A DNA stretch of 15,468 nucleotides from an uncultured Clostridia bacterium (GTDB lineage Bacteria > Bacillota > Clostridia > TANB77 > CAG-508): assembly GCA_934141475.1 (NCBI GenBank), contig CAKPCG010000035.1:1-15468 (forward strand). Direction: 5' to 3'. Both the position numbers and the translations under genes were made by a program. Under the pieces are notes generated by a model. It was given only the letters and a program-made list of their open reading frames with translations. It was not told the DNA's origin and made no database searches. Of this stretch, positions 1 to 7,170 are shown piece after piece. How positions within the stretch are numbered: the first letter of the stretch is position 1; every line of letters starts with the position of its first letter.

Positions 1-378
1 AACTTCTTCTGTTGCAGAATTCAAATAATGTGCTGTTATAAAAAATGTAGCTTTTACATTATTTTCTTTTAATGTTGCTAAAATTTTATCCATATAACCT
101 GCTTCATAACCAGAATCAAATGTTAAATATATAATCTTTTCCCCGTCTCTGCCCATACAAATTCCATCATTTTCTTCTAATACCTGTTTATTTTTACTCC
201 CAACATCTGGTTGCAAATGATTATTTTCTCTCTTTATCCCCCAACCAATAGTTTTCTCAGAATTAGCACTTGTTACCATTGGAACTTCTCTGTTAATGGA
301 AACTATACTTATTGCAAATACTATAACAATGGCAATCATTGTTAATTTTACTTTTATTTTTCTTCTTATCTTTTTCAT
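1..378 (-). CDS. PdaA-like polysaccharide deacetylase, 5' part only (runs off the window)
   Basis: The N-terminal 126 residues of a NodB-fold polysaccharide deacetylase, continuing beyond base 1. Residues 1-9 are basic, residues 11-28 form one hydrophobic segment (signal anchor or signal peptide), residues 30-80 are a linker containing GWGIKR, and the NodB domain starts at about 81 with IYLTFDSGYEAGY and VKATFFITAHY (109-118). Asp88 in TFD is the expected catalytic Asp. The second Asp of the usual TFDDG motif is Ser, as in the PdaA subgroup, which has TFDxGYE. PdaA enzymes deacetylate muramic acid in peptidoglycan outside the membrane, for spore-cortex muramic delta-lactam. The start at 378 is chosen because the GGAGAA at 386-391 lies 7 nt from it but only 1 nt from the in-frame ATG at 384. 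It is transcribed away from the agr genes. The deacetylase family is confident; the PdaA subgroup is likely. Confidence 0.85.
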   Translation of the reverse strand, partial: MKKIRRKIKVKLTMIAIVIVFAISIVSINREVPMVTSANSEKTIGWGIKRENNHLQPDVGSKNKQVLEENDGICMGRDGEKIIYLTFDSGYEAGYMDKILATLKENNVKATFFITAHYLNSATEEV

Positions 379-532
379 AGCCATTTTCTCCTATCCATTC
401 TAATTATTAAAATCTTTATATTTTTATTCAAATTCAATAATTAGTCTACCTACAATTTTGTTTGTTAAATTTTATGTTTTATAATATATAAATATTACTT
501 TTTACATTTTCTGTATATTATTTTTACAAAAA

Positions 533-562
533 TCAGTATAAAAAAGTACTCTAGTATACTGA
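533..562. promoter_or_regulatory. 30-bp interrupted palindrome between deacetylase and agrA (candidate operator)
   Basis: TCAGTATA (533-540) and TATACTGA (555-562) are perfect inverted arms. The palindrome AGTACT (545-550) sits exactly on the same centre, and only the two 4-nt spacers do not match. It lies about 43 bp upstream of the agrA -35 box, in the divergent gap with the deacetylase, so a dimeric regulator bound here could act on either gene. Which protein binds is unknown. LytTR regulators usually bind direct repeats, so AgrA itself is not the obvious ligand. The rest of 385-605 is AT-rich, and I see no gene and no convincing deacetylase promoter in it. Confidence 0.4.
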
Positions 563-605
563 AACAAATGCATTTTCAAATATTTCAATATGTGCAAATA
601 GAGTA

Positions 606-634
606 TTGACATTTAAATAAATTTATTTTATATT
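606..634 (+). promoter_or_regulatory. Sigma-A promoter of agrA-agrC
   Basis: TTGACA (606-611), a 17-nt spacer, then TATATT (629-634). This is close to consensus, and the predicted start is near 641, giving a leader of about 50 nt to the agrA ATG. Confidence 0.7.
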
Positions 635-691
635 TTTAGCTATGATTTGTCGAAATATAAAAAATTCCATCGAATGTGCATAGGAGGAAGA

Positions 692-1402
692 ATGCTAAAT
701 TTTGTTATTTGTGATGATGATATTCGAATGGTTACAAAACTTTCTGCAATAATCGAAAAAGTACTTCTTACTTATGATTATGATGCAAGAATTGTTTTTA
801 AAACAACTGATTATAATAAGCTTATTGATTATATTTCGTCGAATAGCGTTAATGTTGTATTTTTGGATATTGAATTTTCTGGATGTAAAGAAAATGGTCT
901 TGATATAGCCCATAAAATAAGAAATTTAAATAAAAATTGTTATCTTATTTTTGTTACAAGTCATTTTGAGTACATTGCCAATGCTTATAAATTAAAAACA
1001 TTTGATTATATTTTTAAATCAAGTATAGATATTGAAAATATTAGTTCAACATTAAAACGATTATTTGATGATGTTTATGATTCTGATACAAAATTTTTAA
1101 AAATCGATAATAAAAATACTTTTATTGATTTAAATGACATTTTATTCATTGAAAAAGCTGGCGTAAAAATTATTTATCATACTTACCAAGCGGATTATGT
1201 TTCTTATAATTCTTTTAATAAATTAATATTACCCCAAAATTTTATAAGATGTCATAAATCTTTTATAGTAAATATAGACAACATTTCTAATATTTCATAT
1301 TCTGATAATATAATTTATTTAAAAAATGGTTCAAGTTGTTATATAGGACCTAAATATAAAAATTCATTATTGGAGGTGATTCATTATGACTCAGTTTCTT
1401 AA
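692..1402 (+). CDS. agrA: AgrA-like LytTR response regulator
   Basis: A 236-residue two-component response regulator: receiver domain (1-125) and LytTR DNA-binding domain (about 130-235). The receiver has an acidic pocket in CDDD (7-10), the phospho-acceptor Asp59 in VVFLDIEF, Thr89 in the VTS strand and Lys109 in DYIFKS. The C-terminal half has the typical LytTR signature RCHKSFIVNIDNI (186-198). In Agr systems this protein is phosphorylated by the peptide-sensing kinase and activates transcription. ATG 692 follows AGGAGG (682-687); an upstream in-frame TTG at 647 has no such site. The 3' end overlaps the kinase gene by 17 nt and holds its ribosome binding site, which suggests translational coupling. 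Assignment to Agr rather than another LytTR system rests on the adjacent kinase, agrD and agrB. Confidence 0.88.
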   Translation: MLNFVICDDDIRMVTKLSAIIEKVLLTYDYDARIVFKTTDYNKLIDYISSNSVNVVFLDIEFSGCKENGLDIAHKIRNLNKNCYLIFVTSHFEYIANAYKLKTFDYIFKSSIDIENISSTLKRLFDDVYDSDTKFLKIDNKNTFIDLNDILFIEKAGVKIIYHTYQADYVSYNSFNKLILPQNFIRCHKSFIVNIDNISNISYSDNIIYLKNGSSCYIGPKYKNSLLEVIHYDSVS

Positions 1403-2750
1403 TTGGATTTCTAATATTTTGTTTACTCAAAATGAAACAATTATTCATTTTATTTTAATACCTGCATGTTTTATTGAATCAGCATTCTTATACATTATTA
1501 TCATGAGTTTATTAGATATGAAATTGGAAAAGAAAAAGAACTTATTGTATACATTCCTATTTTCGATTATTGGAGTTATATTATATTTGCTAATTCCAGC
1601 ACCATTTAATACTATTATTTATTATGTTTGCATTTGTATATCATTAAAATTATTGTTACATGTAAAACTATTAAAAAGTTTTTTAACAACTATAGTTGCT
1701 TTATTTATAATAGCTTCAATAAACTTACTTATTCAAAAGCCTTATATGACAGTATTAAATATTGATAATCAAACTTATATGGATACTCCAATTTATAGAA
1801 TTGGATATTTACTTATTTTTTACTTTTTCTTGTTTGGAACAAATAAGATTATAAAAAAAGTGAAAAAGACTGATTTTACATATGAGCCTTTAGATGTATT
1901 AGATAGACAAACTTCTGTTACCATTTATCATTATATTGGATTTGCATTTTTAAGTTTAATTATTGAACTTATCCTAACTGCTTTTTATATTGATAAGATA
2001 CCTGTTGCAGTTACAATATTTAATTTTTGTTTAATATTTTCAATATTTTTGTTAAGTTTATTTATTCTTTCTCGTGTACTTACTCTTGAGACAACTAAGA
2101 AAAGTCTTCAAAGCGCAAAAGAATATAATAAATCTTTAACAATTTTATATGATGAAGTAAAAGGATTTAACCATGATTTTAAAAATATTGTTTCAGCAAT
2201 AGATGGTTATATTTGTACAAATAATATTGATGATTTAAAAAAATATATTGAAGAAGTTAAAGAAGATTGTAAGATTACAAATAATTTATCTATTTTGAAT
2301 CCGAGAATAATTAATGAACCCGGAATTTATAGTCTTTTAAATAATAAATATTTTAAAGCTACAAATGCAGGAATAAAATTTGAATTAGAATTTTTCTTAG
2401 ATTTAACATCTTTAAAAGTAAATAATTATAAATTTTCTAGAATAATCGGAATATTATTAGATAATGCAATAGAAGAAGCAGAAAAATGTGATGAAAAAAT
2501 TATTAAAGTTTCTTTTAGACGAGAAGAAAGAAATCATAGAGCTGTTATAAAAATAGAAAATACTTATACTAATAAAGATGTGAACATTGATGATATTTTC
2601 AAAAAAGGATTTTCAGGAAAAGAAAATCATTCTGGAATCGGATTATGGGAAGTCAGAAGATATGTTAAAAATAGAAAAAATTCTGATTTATTTACCTCAA
2701 AGAATGATAAGTTTTTTTCACAAGAACTTACAATATATGATATAAAATAA
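1386..2750 (+). CDS. agrC: AgrC-like peptide-sensing histidine kinase (GHKL family)
   Basis: A 454-residue membrane histidine kinase. Residues about 15-235 contain six or seven hydrophobic segments forming the sensor. A helical dimerization segment follows, with the phospho-accepting His263 in FNHDFKN, and the C-terminal ATPase has an N box LLDNAIEEA (Asn360), an F-box-like IFKKGFS (404-410) and a G box SGIGLWEVRRY (416-426). The HPK10/AgrC class senses cyclic autoinducing peptides outside the cell and phosphorylates the LytTR regulator, here encoded just upstream. ATG 1386 is preceded by GGAGGTG at 1372-1378. The gene ends directly in a terminator. The order regulator-then-kinase is the reverse of staphylococcal agrC-agrA. 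The ligand is presumably the AgrD peptide encoded at 2824-2943, by proximity. Confidence 0.87.
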   Translation: MTQFLNWISNILFTQNETIIHFILIPACFIESAFLYIIIMSLLDMKLEKKKNLLYTFLFSIIGVILYLLIPAPFNTIIYYVCICISLKLLLHVKLLKSFLTTIVALFIIASINLLIQKPYMTVLNIDNQTYMDTPIYRIGYLLIFYFFLFGTNKIIKKVKKTDFTYEPLDVLDRQTSVTIYHYIGFAFLSLIIELILTAFYIDKIPVAVTIFNFCLIFSIFLLSLFILSRVLTLETTKKSLQSAKEYNKSLTILYDEVKGFNHDFKNIVSAIDGYICTNNIDDLKKYIEEVKEDCKITNNLSILNPRIINEPGIYSLLNNKYFKATNAGIKFELEFFLDLTSLKVNNYKFSRIIGILLDNAIEEAEKCDEKIIKVSFRREERNHRAVIKIENTYTNKDVNIDDIFKKGFSGKENHSGIGLWEVRRYVKNRKNSDLFTSKNDKFFSQELTIYDIK

Positions 2751-2776
2751 AAAGGGACTTCTTACAGTCCCTTTTT
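2749..2776. terminator. Bidirectional terminator between agrC and agrD
   Basis: The perfect 11-bp stem AAAAAGGGACT (2749-2759) / AGTCCCTTTTT (2766-2776) has a 6-nt loop. A-runs and T-runs at the outer ends give a U-tract for both strands, which suits convergent agrC (plus) and agrD (minus). Its left arm begins inside the agrC stop codon. Confidence 0.88.
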
Positions 2777-2823
2777 GTTGAATTGAATTTATAATGTTTA
2801 AGAAATAACATCTTTTTAGGAAA

Positions 2824-2943
2824 TTAGTCCTTTTTTATTAATGATGCTGGCATTTTTGGTTGATGTCCCCACCATAATATTGCACAAGCTGTATTTGTTG
2901 ACTTGGCATATTTTTCAGCCAATTTTGCTAAAAATTTTATCAT
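2824..2943 (-). CDS. agrD: AgrD cyclic autoinducer peptide precursor (39 aa)
   Basis: A 39-residue peptide with the three parts of AgrD. An amphipathic N-terminal helix spans residues 1-14 (MIKFLAKLAEKYAK). The signal core TACAILWWG (18-26) has the single Cys20, which would form the thiolactone. The C-terminal recognition tail is HQPKMPASLIKKD (27-39), and the QPxxP pattern is typical of Gram-positive AgrD. AgrB cuts the tail off and closes the ring; the peptide is exported, trimmed and sensed by AgrC. The ribosome site AAGGGGG at 2952-2958 (minus) is 8 nt from the ATG. The gene lies 74 nt after agrB on the same strand. By the usual spacing before the HQP tail the ring could run to Gly26 (seven residues), longer than the common five, or cleavage could fall after Trp24. 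No Gly-Gly leader or Sec signal is present, which fits AgrD. Confidence 0.88.
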   Translation of the reverse strand: MIKFLAKLAEKYAKSTNTACAILWWGHQPKMPASLIKKD

Positions 2944-3017
2944 GGAAAATTCCCCCTTCTTTGGTAATTTTATAACATAAAAATGTTGCTAGCTTACACA
3001 TTTTTACATCATACTAT

Positions 3018-3629
3018 TTAATTTTTTGCATATACTTCATGACCATATTTATTCTGAGTAATTTTATATGCAATTCTTGTAATTGTTATTGTTTGTACTA
3101 AGTCTCCGAATATTATAATTCCTGCTATTGTTGAATTCTTAATAAAAACAGCTATAAAAATCTCAAATGTTAATATCATATATGACAATATTTGTTTTTG
3201 TTTTCTTTCTTTTTTCCTCAGAATAGGCAAATTTTCTGTATCTGCTGGTGCATATAGTTTTATCATTATCATACAAAATATCCATACAGCAAAAGCTATT
3301 ATAACTTTTGTACTTCCTGTTAAAACAACATATCTTCCCAATAATGCAGAACCACTATATAATAACAATGTATATATAATGCATCCTATATGTGTTTTCA
3401 TATGTACACCACCAGATACACATCTATATGGTGCAACCATTAAAATAGAAATCAATGTAAGTTTTAAAATTCCTAATATATATGCAATTAGTAGTATAAT
3501 TATACCTTTGGGCAACTCACCTATTATATTTTGCAACCCATACATTATTATTTCTGCTCTTTCATCATCTACTTCTGGCATTTCTTTTCTGATTTTTTCT
3601 GTTAAATATGCACAAAATTTATCTATCAT
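3018..3629 (-). CDS. agrB: AgrB membrane endopeptidase that processes AgrD
   Basis: A 203-residue accessory gene regulator B protein. The family motif RCVSGGVHMKTHIGC (69-83) places His76 and Cys83, which match the catalytic His and Cys of AgrB proteases. It has an amphipathic N-terminal region (1-30), about five hydrophobic segments (around 41-65, 82-103, 109-127, 150-165, 169-190) and a basic cytosolic loop (KKERKQK). AgrB removes the AgrD tail and forms the peptide thiolactone at the membrane. Start 3629 is chosen because AGGAG lies 7 nt upstream; the in-frame ATG at 3668 has no ribosome site and would add 13 lysine-rich residues. The gene sits upstream of agrD on minus, in the usual B-then-D order. 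The block converges on the kinase and regulator genes instead of being in one operon with them. Confidence 0.9.
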   Translation of the reverse strand: MIDKFCAYLTEKIRKEMPEVDDERAEIIMYGLQNIIGELPKGIIILLIAYILGILKLTLISILMVAPYRCVSGGVHMKTHIGCIIYTLLLYSGSALLGRYVVLTGSTKVIIAFAVWIFCMIMIKLYAPADTENLPILRKKERKQKQILSYMILTFEIFIAVFIKNSTIAGIIIFGDLVQTITITRIAYKITQNKYGHEVYAKN

Positions 3630-3721
3630 ACTTTTCTCCTTTGAGATTTTCTTTTTTCTTCTGTACATATATAATTTACCATTATTTATTTAATTTGTTA
3701 TATTTATTTTACAAAAAGTGT

Positions 3722-3779
3722 ATTATATTAAACAAAATTTAATTTTCTTATTTTTATATATTGTTTTTACATATGTAAA
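3722..3779 (-). promoter_or_regulatory. Possible agrBD promoter region with 14-bp palindrome
   Basis: The gap 3630-3826 between agrB and the next terminator has no gene. On the minus strand a perfect TATAAT lies at 3722-3727, with only a weak -35 candidate 17 nt upstream. About 40 bp upstream of it is the perfect palindrome TTTACATATGTAAA (3766-3779), a plausible binding site. The sequence is so AT-rich that chance TATAAT matches are expected, so this is tentative. Confidence 0.3.
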
Positions 3780-3826
3780 TCTCGTTTAACAATTTTATTA
3801 TTAATTAACTTATTTTTTATGATAAA

Positions 3827-3856
3827 AAAAGATTTCAGTCTATTCTGAAATCTTTT
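3827..3856 (-). terminator. Terminator overlapping the 3' end of the AI-2E-family gene
   Basis: The 12-bp perfect inverted repeat AAAAGATTTCAG (3827-3838) / CTGAAATCTTTT (3845-3856) has a 6-nt loop. Read on minus it is followed by a run of T. The loop contains the TAG stop codon (3840-3842) of the upstream gene, so the 5' arm encodes the last residues of the protein. Confidence 0.82.
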
Positions 3857-4979
3857 CTCTTTTAATTTCTATCCAATCATTTATAATAATCTTAAATACA
3901 GCTACTACAGGCACTGCCAAAAACATTCCTAAGATATTAAAATATGCCCCTCCTATTGTTACAGCAATAATTACTAATAATGGACTTATCTCTAATGAAT
4001 CTCCTATTATTTTAGGATTTATAATATTTGAATCTATTTGTTGTAATATTATAACAACTAAAGCCATCCAAAAAGCTTGTGATAATCCCCCTGTAATTAT
4101 TGTTATTAATATACTTAATCCAACAGCTACTATTGCTCCAAAATATGGTATTATATTAAATAATCCAATCATAAATCCTAACAATATAGAATATTTAACT
4201 CCAATTATACTCATTGCTATTGTAACTAGAATTCCAACAACTACTGCATCTATTAATTGACCACTTATAAATTTAAAAAATATTTGATTTGAATCATGTA
4301 CATATTTACTTATTTTATTACATGTTTTTTCTCCAACTATTACCATTGTCAAGTTTTTTAAAAATCCTATAATCTGTGTTCTTTGCAATAAAATATATAC
4401 AGATACTATTATTGTTACAAATACATCAAAAATTCCACTAGCAACACCTAAGACACCTTTTATATATTCTGTAATTTTTTCTGGATTAATATATTTCTTC
4501 AAATCTATGTTTTGAATATTATTTCCTATCTCACTAATTGCTTCTGTTACTTTTTCACTTTTTAAAAACGAATCTTCAGGCAATTCATTCAATTTGCTTA
4601 TTGTTGTATTCCAATAATTTTGAAAATTATTTACTAATTCAATTACACTTTCTGTTACTACAGGTAATATAACATTTACAAGTACTATTATTAATATTAT
4701 TGCAATTGTAAATGTTATAAAAACACTTAATCCTCTTGCTTTTTTCTTCAAAAACTTCTTTTTTGATTTTAATAATTTTTTTTCAATTCTTGATGCTGGA
4801 ATATATAACAAATATGCCATTAGTGCTCCAGCCAAAAATGGCGATATTACTCCGATAAATTTTCCTATTGCATTTCCTATTGCAGTAAAATTATCCAAAA
4901 ATTTATATACCAAAATTATTGCAACAGCTAACAAAAACCAATACATCCATTTTGAAAAATTCTTTTTTACTTCATTCAT
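3840..4979 (-). CDS. AI-2E family (PerM/YdbI-type) membrane transporter
   Basis: A 379-residue polytopic membrane protein of the AI-2E transporter (UPF0118) family. Two N-terminal hydrophobic helices (about 11-27, 39-60) are followed by a basic loop rich in Lys (65-83) and a third helix (86-110). A long extracytoplasmic region (about 111-180) follows, then several C-terminal helices (184-375). These include the family signature LLGFMIGLFNIIPYFGA (267-283) and a PLLVIIAV...GGAYFNILGMFLAVP block near the end. Members are proposed exporters or Na+/H+ antiporters; only a few handle autoinducer-2, so the substrate is not known here. The ribosome site AGGAGG (4987-4992) precedes the ATG and lies just before the xth stop codon at 4994, so the gene is probably cotranscribed with xth. 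Length is normal for the family. Confidence 0.88.
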   Translation of the reverse strand: MNEVKKNFSKWMYWFLLAVAIILVYKFLDNFTAIGNAIGKFIGVISPFLAGALMAYLLYIPASRIEKKLLKSKKKFLKKKARGLSVFITFTIAIILIIVLVNVILPVVTESVIELVNNFQNYWNTTISKLNELPEDSFLKSEKVTEAISEIGNNIQNIDLKKYINPEKITEYIKGVLGVASGIFDVFVTIIVSVYILLQRTQIIGFLKNLTMVIVGEKTCNKISKYVHDSNQIFFKFISGQLIDAVVVGILVTIAMSIIGVKYSILLGFMIGLFNIIPYFGAIVAVGLSILITIITGGLSQAFWMALVVIILQQIDSNIINPKIIGDSLEISPLLVIIAVTIGGAYFNILGMFLAVPVVAVFKIIINDWIEIKREKISE

Positions 4980-4993
4980 TTTAATACCTCCTT

Positions 4994-5743
4994 TTATTCA
5001 ATTTCTAATCCCACAGGACAATGATCACTTCCTAATATTTCTGTATATATTGTTGCATTTTTTATCTTTTCTTTAAAATCATTTGATACAATAAAATAGT
5101 CAATTCTCCATCCCACATTTTTTTCCCTTGCTCGTCCCATATATGACCACCAACTATATTCAGTTTTTTCAGGATATAAATATCTATATGAATCTATAAA
5201 GCCTGAATTTAATAATTCTGTCATTTTTTCTCTTTCTTCATTTGTAAATCCTGCATTTCCTTTATTAGTTTTTGGATTTTTTAAATCAATTTCTTCATGT
5301 GCTACATTTAAATCTCCACACATAATTACTGGTTTTTTTGTATTTAATTCTAATAAATATTTTCTAATTTCATCTTCCCATACCATCCTATAATCTAATC
5401 TTTCAAGTTCTCTTTTAGCATTAGGTGTATAATTAGTTACTAAATAAAAATCATCAAATTCTAATGTTATTATTCTTCCTTCTTTATCATGTTCTTCTAT
5501 TCCTATCCCATATGTTACATTTATTGGTTGCTTTTTTGTAAAAATTGCAGTTCCAGAATATCCTTTTTTTTCTGCACTATTCCAATAACTTATATATCCT
5601 TCATATTTTAATTCAATTTGTTCTGGCTGACATTTTGTTTCTTGTATACAAAATATATCAGCATTTATTTCTTTAAAAAATTCTGAAAATCCTTTATTTA
5701 AGCAGGCTCTTATTCCATTTACATTCCATGATATTAGTTTCAT
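4994..5743 (-). CDS. xth: Exodeoxyribonuclease III (AP endonuclease)
   Basis: A 249-residue endonuclease/exonuclease/phosphatase-fold enzyme of the ExoIII/ExoA family, which cuts DNA at abasic sites and removes 3' blocks in base excision repair in the cytoplasm. The active-site motifs are in order: SWNVNGIRA (Asn7), IQETK (Glu35, metal), NYTPNA (Tyr105), CGDLNVAHEEID (Asp144, Asn146), AGFTNEER (164-171), WWSYMGRAREKNVGWRIDYF (198-217) and GSDHCPV (Asp240, His241). Length matches bacterial ExoA. GGGAGG at 5750-5755 precedes the ATG. It is the first gene of a unit with the downstream AI-2E-family gene, 14 nt away. Confidence 0.95.
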   Translation of the reverse strand: MKLISWNVNGIRACLNKGFSEFFKEINADIFCIQETKCQPEQIELKYEGYISYWNSAEKKGYSGTAIFTKKQPINVTYGIGIEEHDKEGRIITLEFDDFYLVTNYTPNAKRELERLDYRMVWEDEIRKYLLELNTKKPVIMCGDLNVAHEEIDLKNPKTNKGNAGFTNEEREKMTELLNSGFIDSYRYLYPEKTEYSWWSYMGRAREKNVGWRIDYFIVSNDFKEKIKNATIYTEILGSDHCPVGLEIE

Positions 5744-5763
5744 TTAAATCCTCCCATAAAAAA

Positions 5764-5792
5764 ATTATAACACATAATTGGTTAAAAAGAAA
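5764..5792 (-). promoter_or_regulatory. Probable promoter of xth
   Basis: On minus, an extended -10 (TG, one base, TATAAT) has its hexamer at 5764-5769, with a weak TTTCTT at 5787-5792 after 17 nt. The start would fall near 5757, leaving a very short leader before GGGAGG (5750-5755). Confidence 0.5.
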
Positions 5793-5894
5793 GTTCTATT
5801 GTAATAATATTATTTTCTTAAATAACTGCTCTCTATATATAAATAAATATTTATATACTCTCACGGAAAAAATTTAATTTTTTTCTAAAAAGTC

Positions 5895-5923
5895 TTGAAT
5901 TTTCAAAAAATATATGATATTAT
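5895..5923 (+). promoter_or_regulatory. Promoter of tRNA-Pro
   Basis: TTGAAT (5895-5900), a 17-nt spacer and TATTAT (5918-5923), with TGA directly before the -10. Transcription would begin near 5930, 12 nt ahead of the mature tRNA. The gap 5757-5894 otherwise holds only the xth promoter and an AT-only near-palindrome (5836-5857). Confidence 0.6.
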
Positions 5924-5941
5924 ATATAAGCATTTGGAAAT

Positions 5942-6017
5942 CGAGGCGTAGCGCAGTTGGTAGCGCGCGTGGTTTGGGACCATGAGGTCGCAGGTTCGAT
6001 CCCTGTCGCCTCGACCA
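5942..6017 (+). tRNA. tRNA-Pro (anticodon TGG)
   Basis: A complete cloverleaf. The acceptor stem is CGAGGCG (5942-5948) with CGCCTCG (6007-6013), the D-arm is GCGCAGTTGGTAGCGC, the anticodon stem CGTGG/CCATG encloses the loop TTTGGGA with anticodon TGG, and the T-arm has GGTTCGATC. Discriminator A (6014) is followed by an encoded CCA (6015-6017). The 3' end is the integration target of the element that follows, and the tRNA remains intact. Confidence 0.97.
6006..6017 (+). repeat. Left attachment site (attL) in the tRNA-Pro 3' end
   Basis: CCTCGACCA (6009-6017) recurs exactly at 14231-14239. Extended leftward, 11 of 12 positions match (6006-6017 and 14228-14239). It covers the acceptor-stem 3' strand and CCA, a standard tyrosine-integrase target. 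Confidence 0.72.
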
Positions 6018-6030
6018 TATTTTACCCTTT

Positions 6031-6210
6031 TTCAAGGGAATTCAAGAGAATTTATAAAAATTCAAAAGTTATGAATTATGCTATTTTTCAATAAAAATGA
6101 AGAATAGCATAATTTTTTTGAGTTCAGAAAAATTTTATAAAATTCGGTTATTTTCTTCAAGAAAAAGTTTCAAGAAAATTCTTATAATGTTTCAAGAAAG
6201 TTTCAAGAAA
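6031..6210 (+). repeat. Array of TTCAAG boxes at the left end of the element
   Basis: Two tandem 10-mers, TTCAAGGGAA (6031-6040) and TTCAAGAGAA (6041-6050), are followed by four copies of TTCAAGAAA at 6156-6164, 6169-6177, 6191-6199 and 6202-6210 (offsets 13, 22, 11). A TATAAT (6183-6188) sits between copies 2 and 3, possibly the repA -10. Related boxes occur at the other end of the element (14101-14152), which favours integrase arm-type sites. Replication iterons for the adjacent RepA are the alternative. The gap 6018-6263 holds these boxes and a terminator, and no gene. Confidence 0.6.
6074..6119 (+). terminator. Strong intrinsic terminator downstream of tRNA-Pro
   Basis: AATTATGCTATT (6074-6085) pairs with AATAGCATAATT (6103-6114). 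The stem extends inward through TTTC/GAAG to about 16 bp with a 9-nt loop, and is followed by a T-run to 6119. It lies inside the element, so it probably ends tRNA transcripts and insulates repA. Confidence 0.85.
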
Positions 6211-6263
6211 AAATATCAAGTAGTTTTAAAGTTCTTCAAATAAACAGAAAGGAGAACTTTTTT

Positions 6264-7169
6264 ATGGAATTTAATCCTTATAAAGATAATGAATATTTAG
6301 AAAATTCGTATTATAAAATACCACAAGAACTATTTGTAAGTTCTTTATATAAAGACAAATTAAATTCAGATAGTAAAATACTATATGCTTTTTTACTAGA
6401 TAGATTATCTTTATCTCAAAAAAATCATTGGATAGATGATGAAAGAAATATATATTTAATCTTTACAAGAGAAGAAGTACAAGAAAAATTAAATTTGTCT
6501 GATAAAACTGCTACAAAAGCATTTAAACAATTAAATAATGTAGGACTTGTTCAAGAGAAAAGACAAGGATTAGGAAAGCCTAATTTAATATATGTTGGAA
6601 AAATTGAGCATGAAGAAACGGAAAATTTACGTTTCTTGAGTCGTAAAAATTACGATTCTGGAATCGAAAATATTACGAATTTAGAATCGGAGAATTTAAG
6701 AGGAATCAATACTAATAATATCAAAACTAATATAATCAATACTGATTCTATCAATCCTAATAGTGATGATGAGTTTTATTTAAAAGAAATAAAAGATAAA
6801 TGCAAACTAGAGGACTTTTCACAAGAAGAAAAAACTATTTTAGAGGATGTTATTAATAGCTTATATTATAAAGATATTTTAAAAGTTGGAAGCGTAACAG
6901 TTAATCACTATAAAATATTAGATAAATTAAAACTTATAGTAAAAGAAAATTTAATACAGTTATTAGATATATTGAAGAATATACCTAATATACAAAATGC
7001 TAAAAATTATTTGATGATTTGCTTATATAACAATTTAGGGAATACAAATATTTCTATTTCAAAGAAAAAAGATAATAAAGTTTCTTATAAAGGAAGGAAC
7101 TATGAAGATGGCTCACTTGATTTTCTCTATACTAACTTTGCTTATGATAATGAAGCTGTAACTACGTAA
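6264..7169 (+). CDS. Replication initiator protein A, N-terminal-domain family (RepA_N)
   Basis: A 301-residue protein. Residues about 15-112 match the RepA N-terminal domain found in replication initiators of Firmicutes plasmids and integrative elements: YYKIPQELF (17-25), SKILYAFLLDRLSLSQKNHW (38-57), a winged-helix recognition region near LNLSDKTATKAFKQLNNVGL (76-95) and KRQGLGKPNLIYV (99-111). A variable Asn-rich linker follows (about 140-168), then a helical C-terminal domain. It would bind the origin and start replication of the excised circle, which also stabilises transferring elements. ATG 6264 has AAAGGAG at 6248-6254. TTCAAG boxes upstream and a hairpin cluster downstream are candidate origin sequences. 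It appears intact, unlike the element's mob and int genes. Confidence 0.85.
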   Translation: MEFNPYKDNEYLENSYYKIPQELFVSSLYKDKLNSDSKILYAFLLDRLSLSQKNHWIDDERNIYLIFTREEVQEKLNLSDKTATKAFKQLNNVGLVQEKRQGLGKPNLIYVGKIEHEETENLRFLSRKNYDSGIENITNLESENLRGINTNNIKTNIINTDSINPNSDDEFYLKEIKDKCKLEDFSQEEKTILEDVINSLYYKDILKVGSVTVNHYKILDKLKLIVKENLIQLLDILKNIPNIQNAKNYLMICLYNNLGNTNISISKKKDNKVSYKGRNYEDGSLDFLYTNFAYDNEAVTT

Positions 7170-7170
7170 G

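Noticed and set aside
695..913. 72-codon minus-strand frame inside agrA
   Set aside because: Antisense shadow of the receiver domain, with no ribosome site or family resemblance.
3630..3668. Longer AgrB start giving a lysine-rich 13-residue extension
   Set aside because: ATG 3629 has AGGAG at the right distance and the family begins there.
3379..3693. 104-codon open frame on plus opposite agrB
   Set aside because: It is antisense to the motif-bearing AgrB, lacks a ribosome site and arises from AT-rich hydrophobic codons.
5836..5857. Near-palindrome TATATAAATA / TATTTATATA before tRNA-Pro
   Set aside because: Composed only of A and T in very AT-rich DNA; expected by chance and not tied to a gene.
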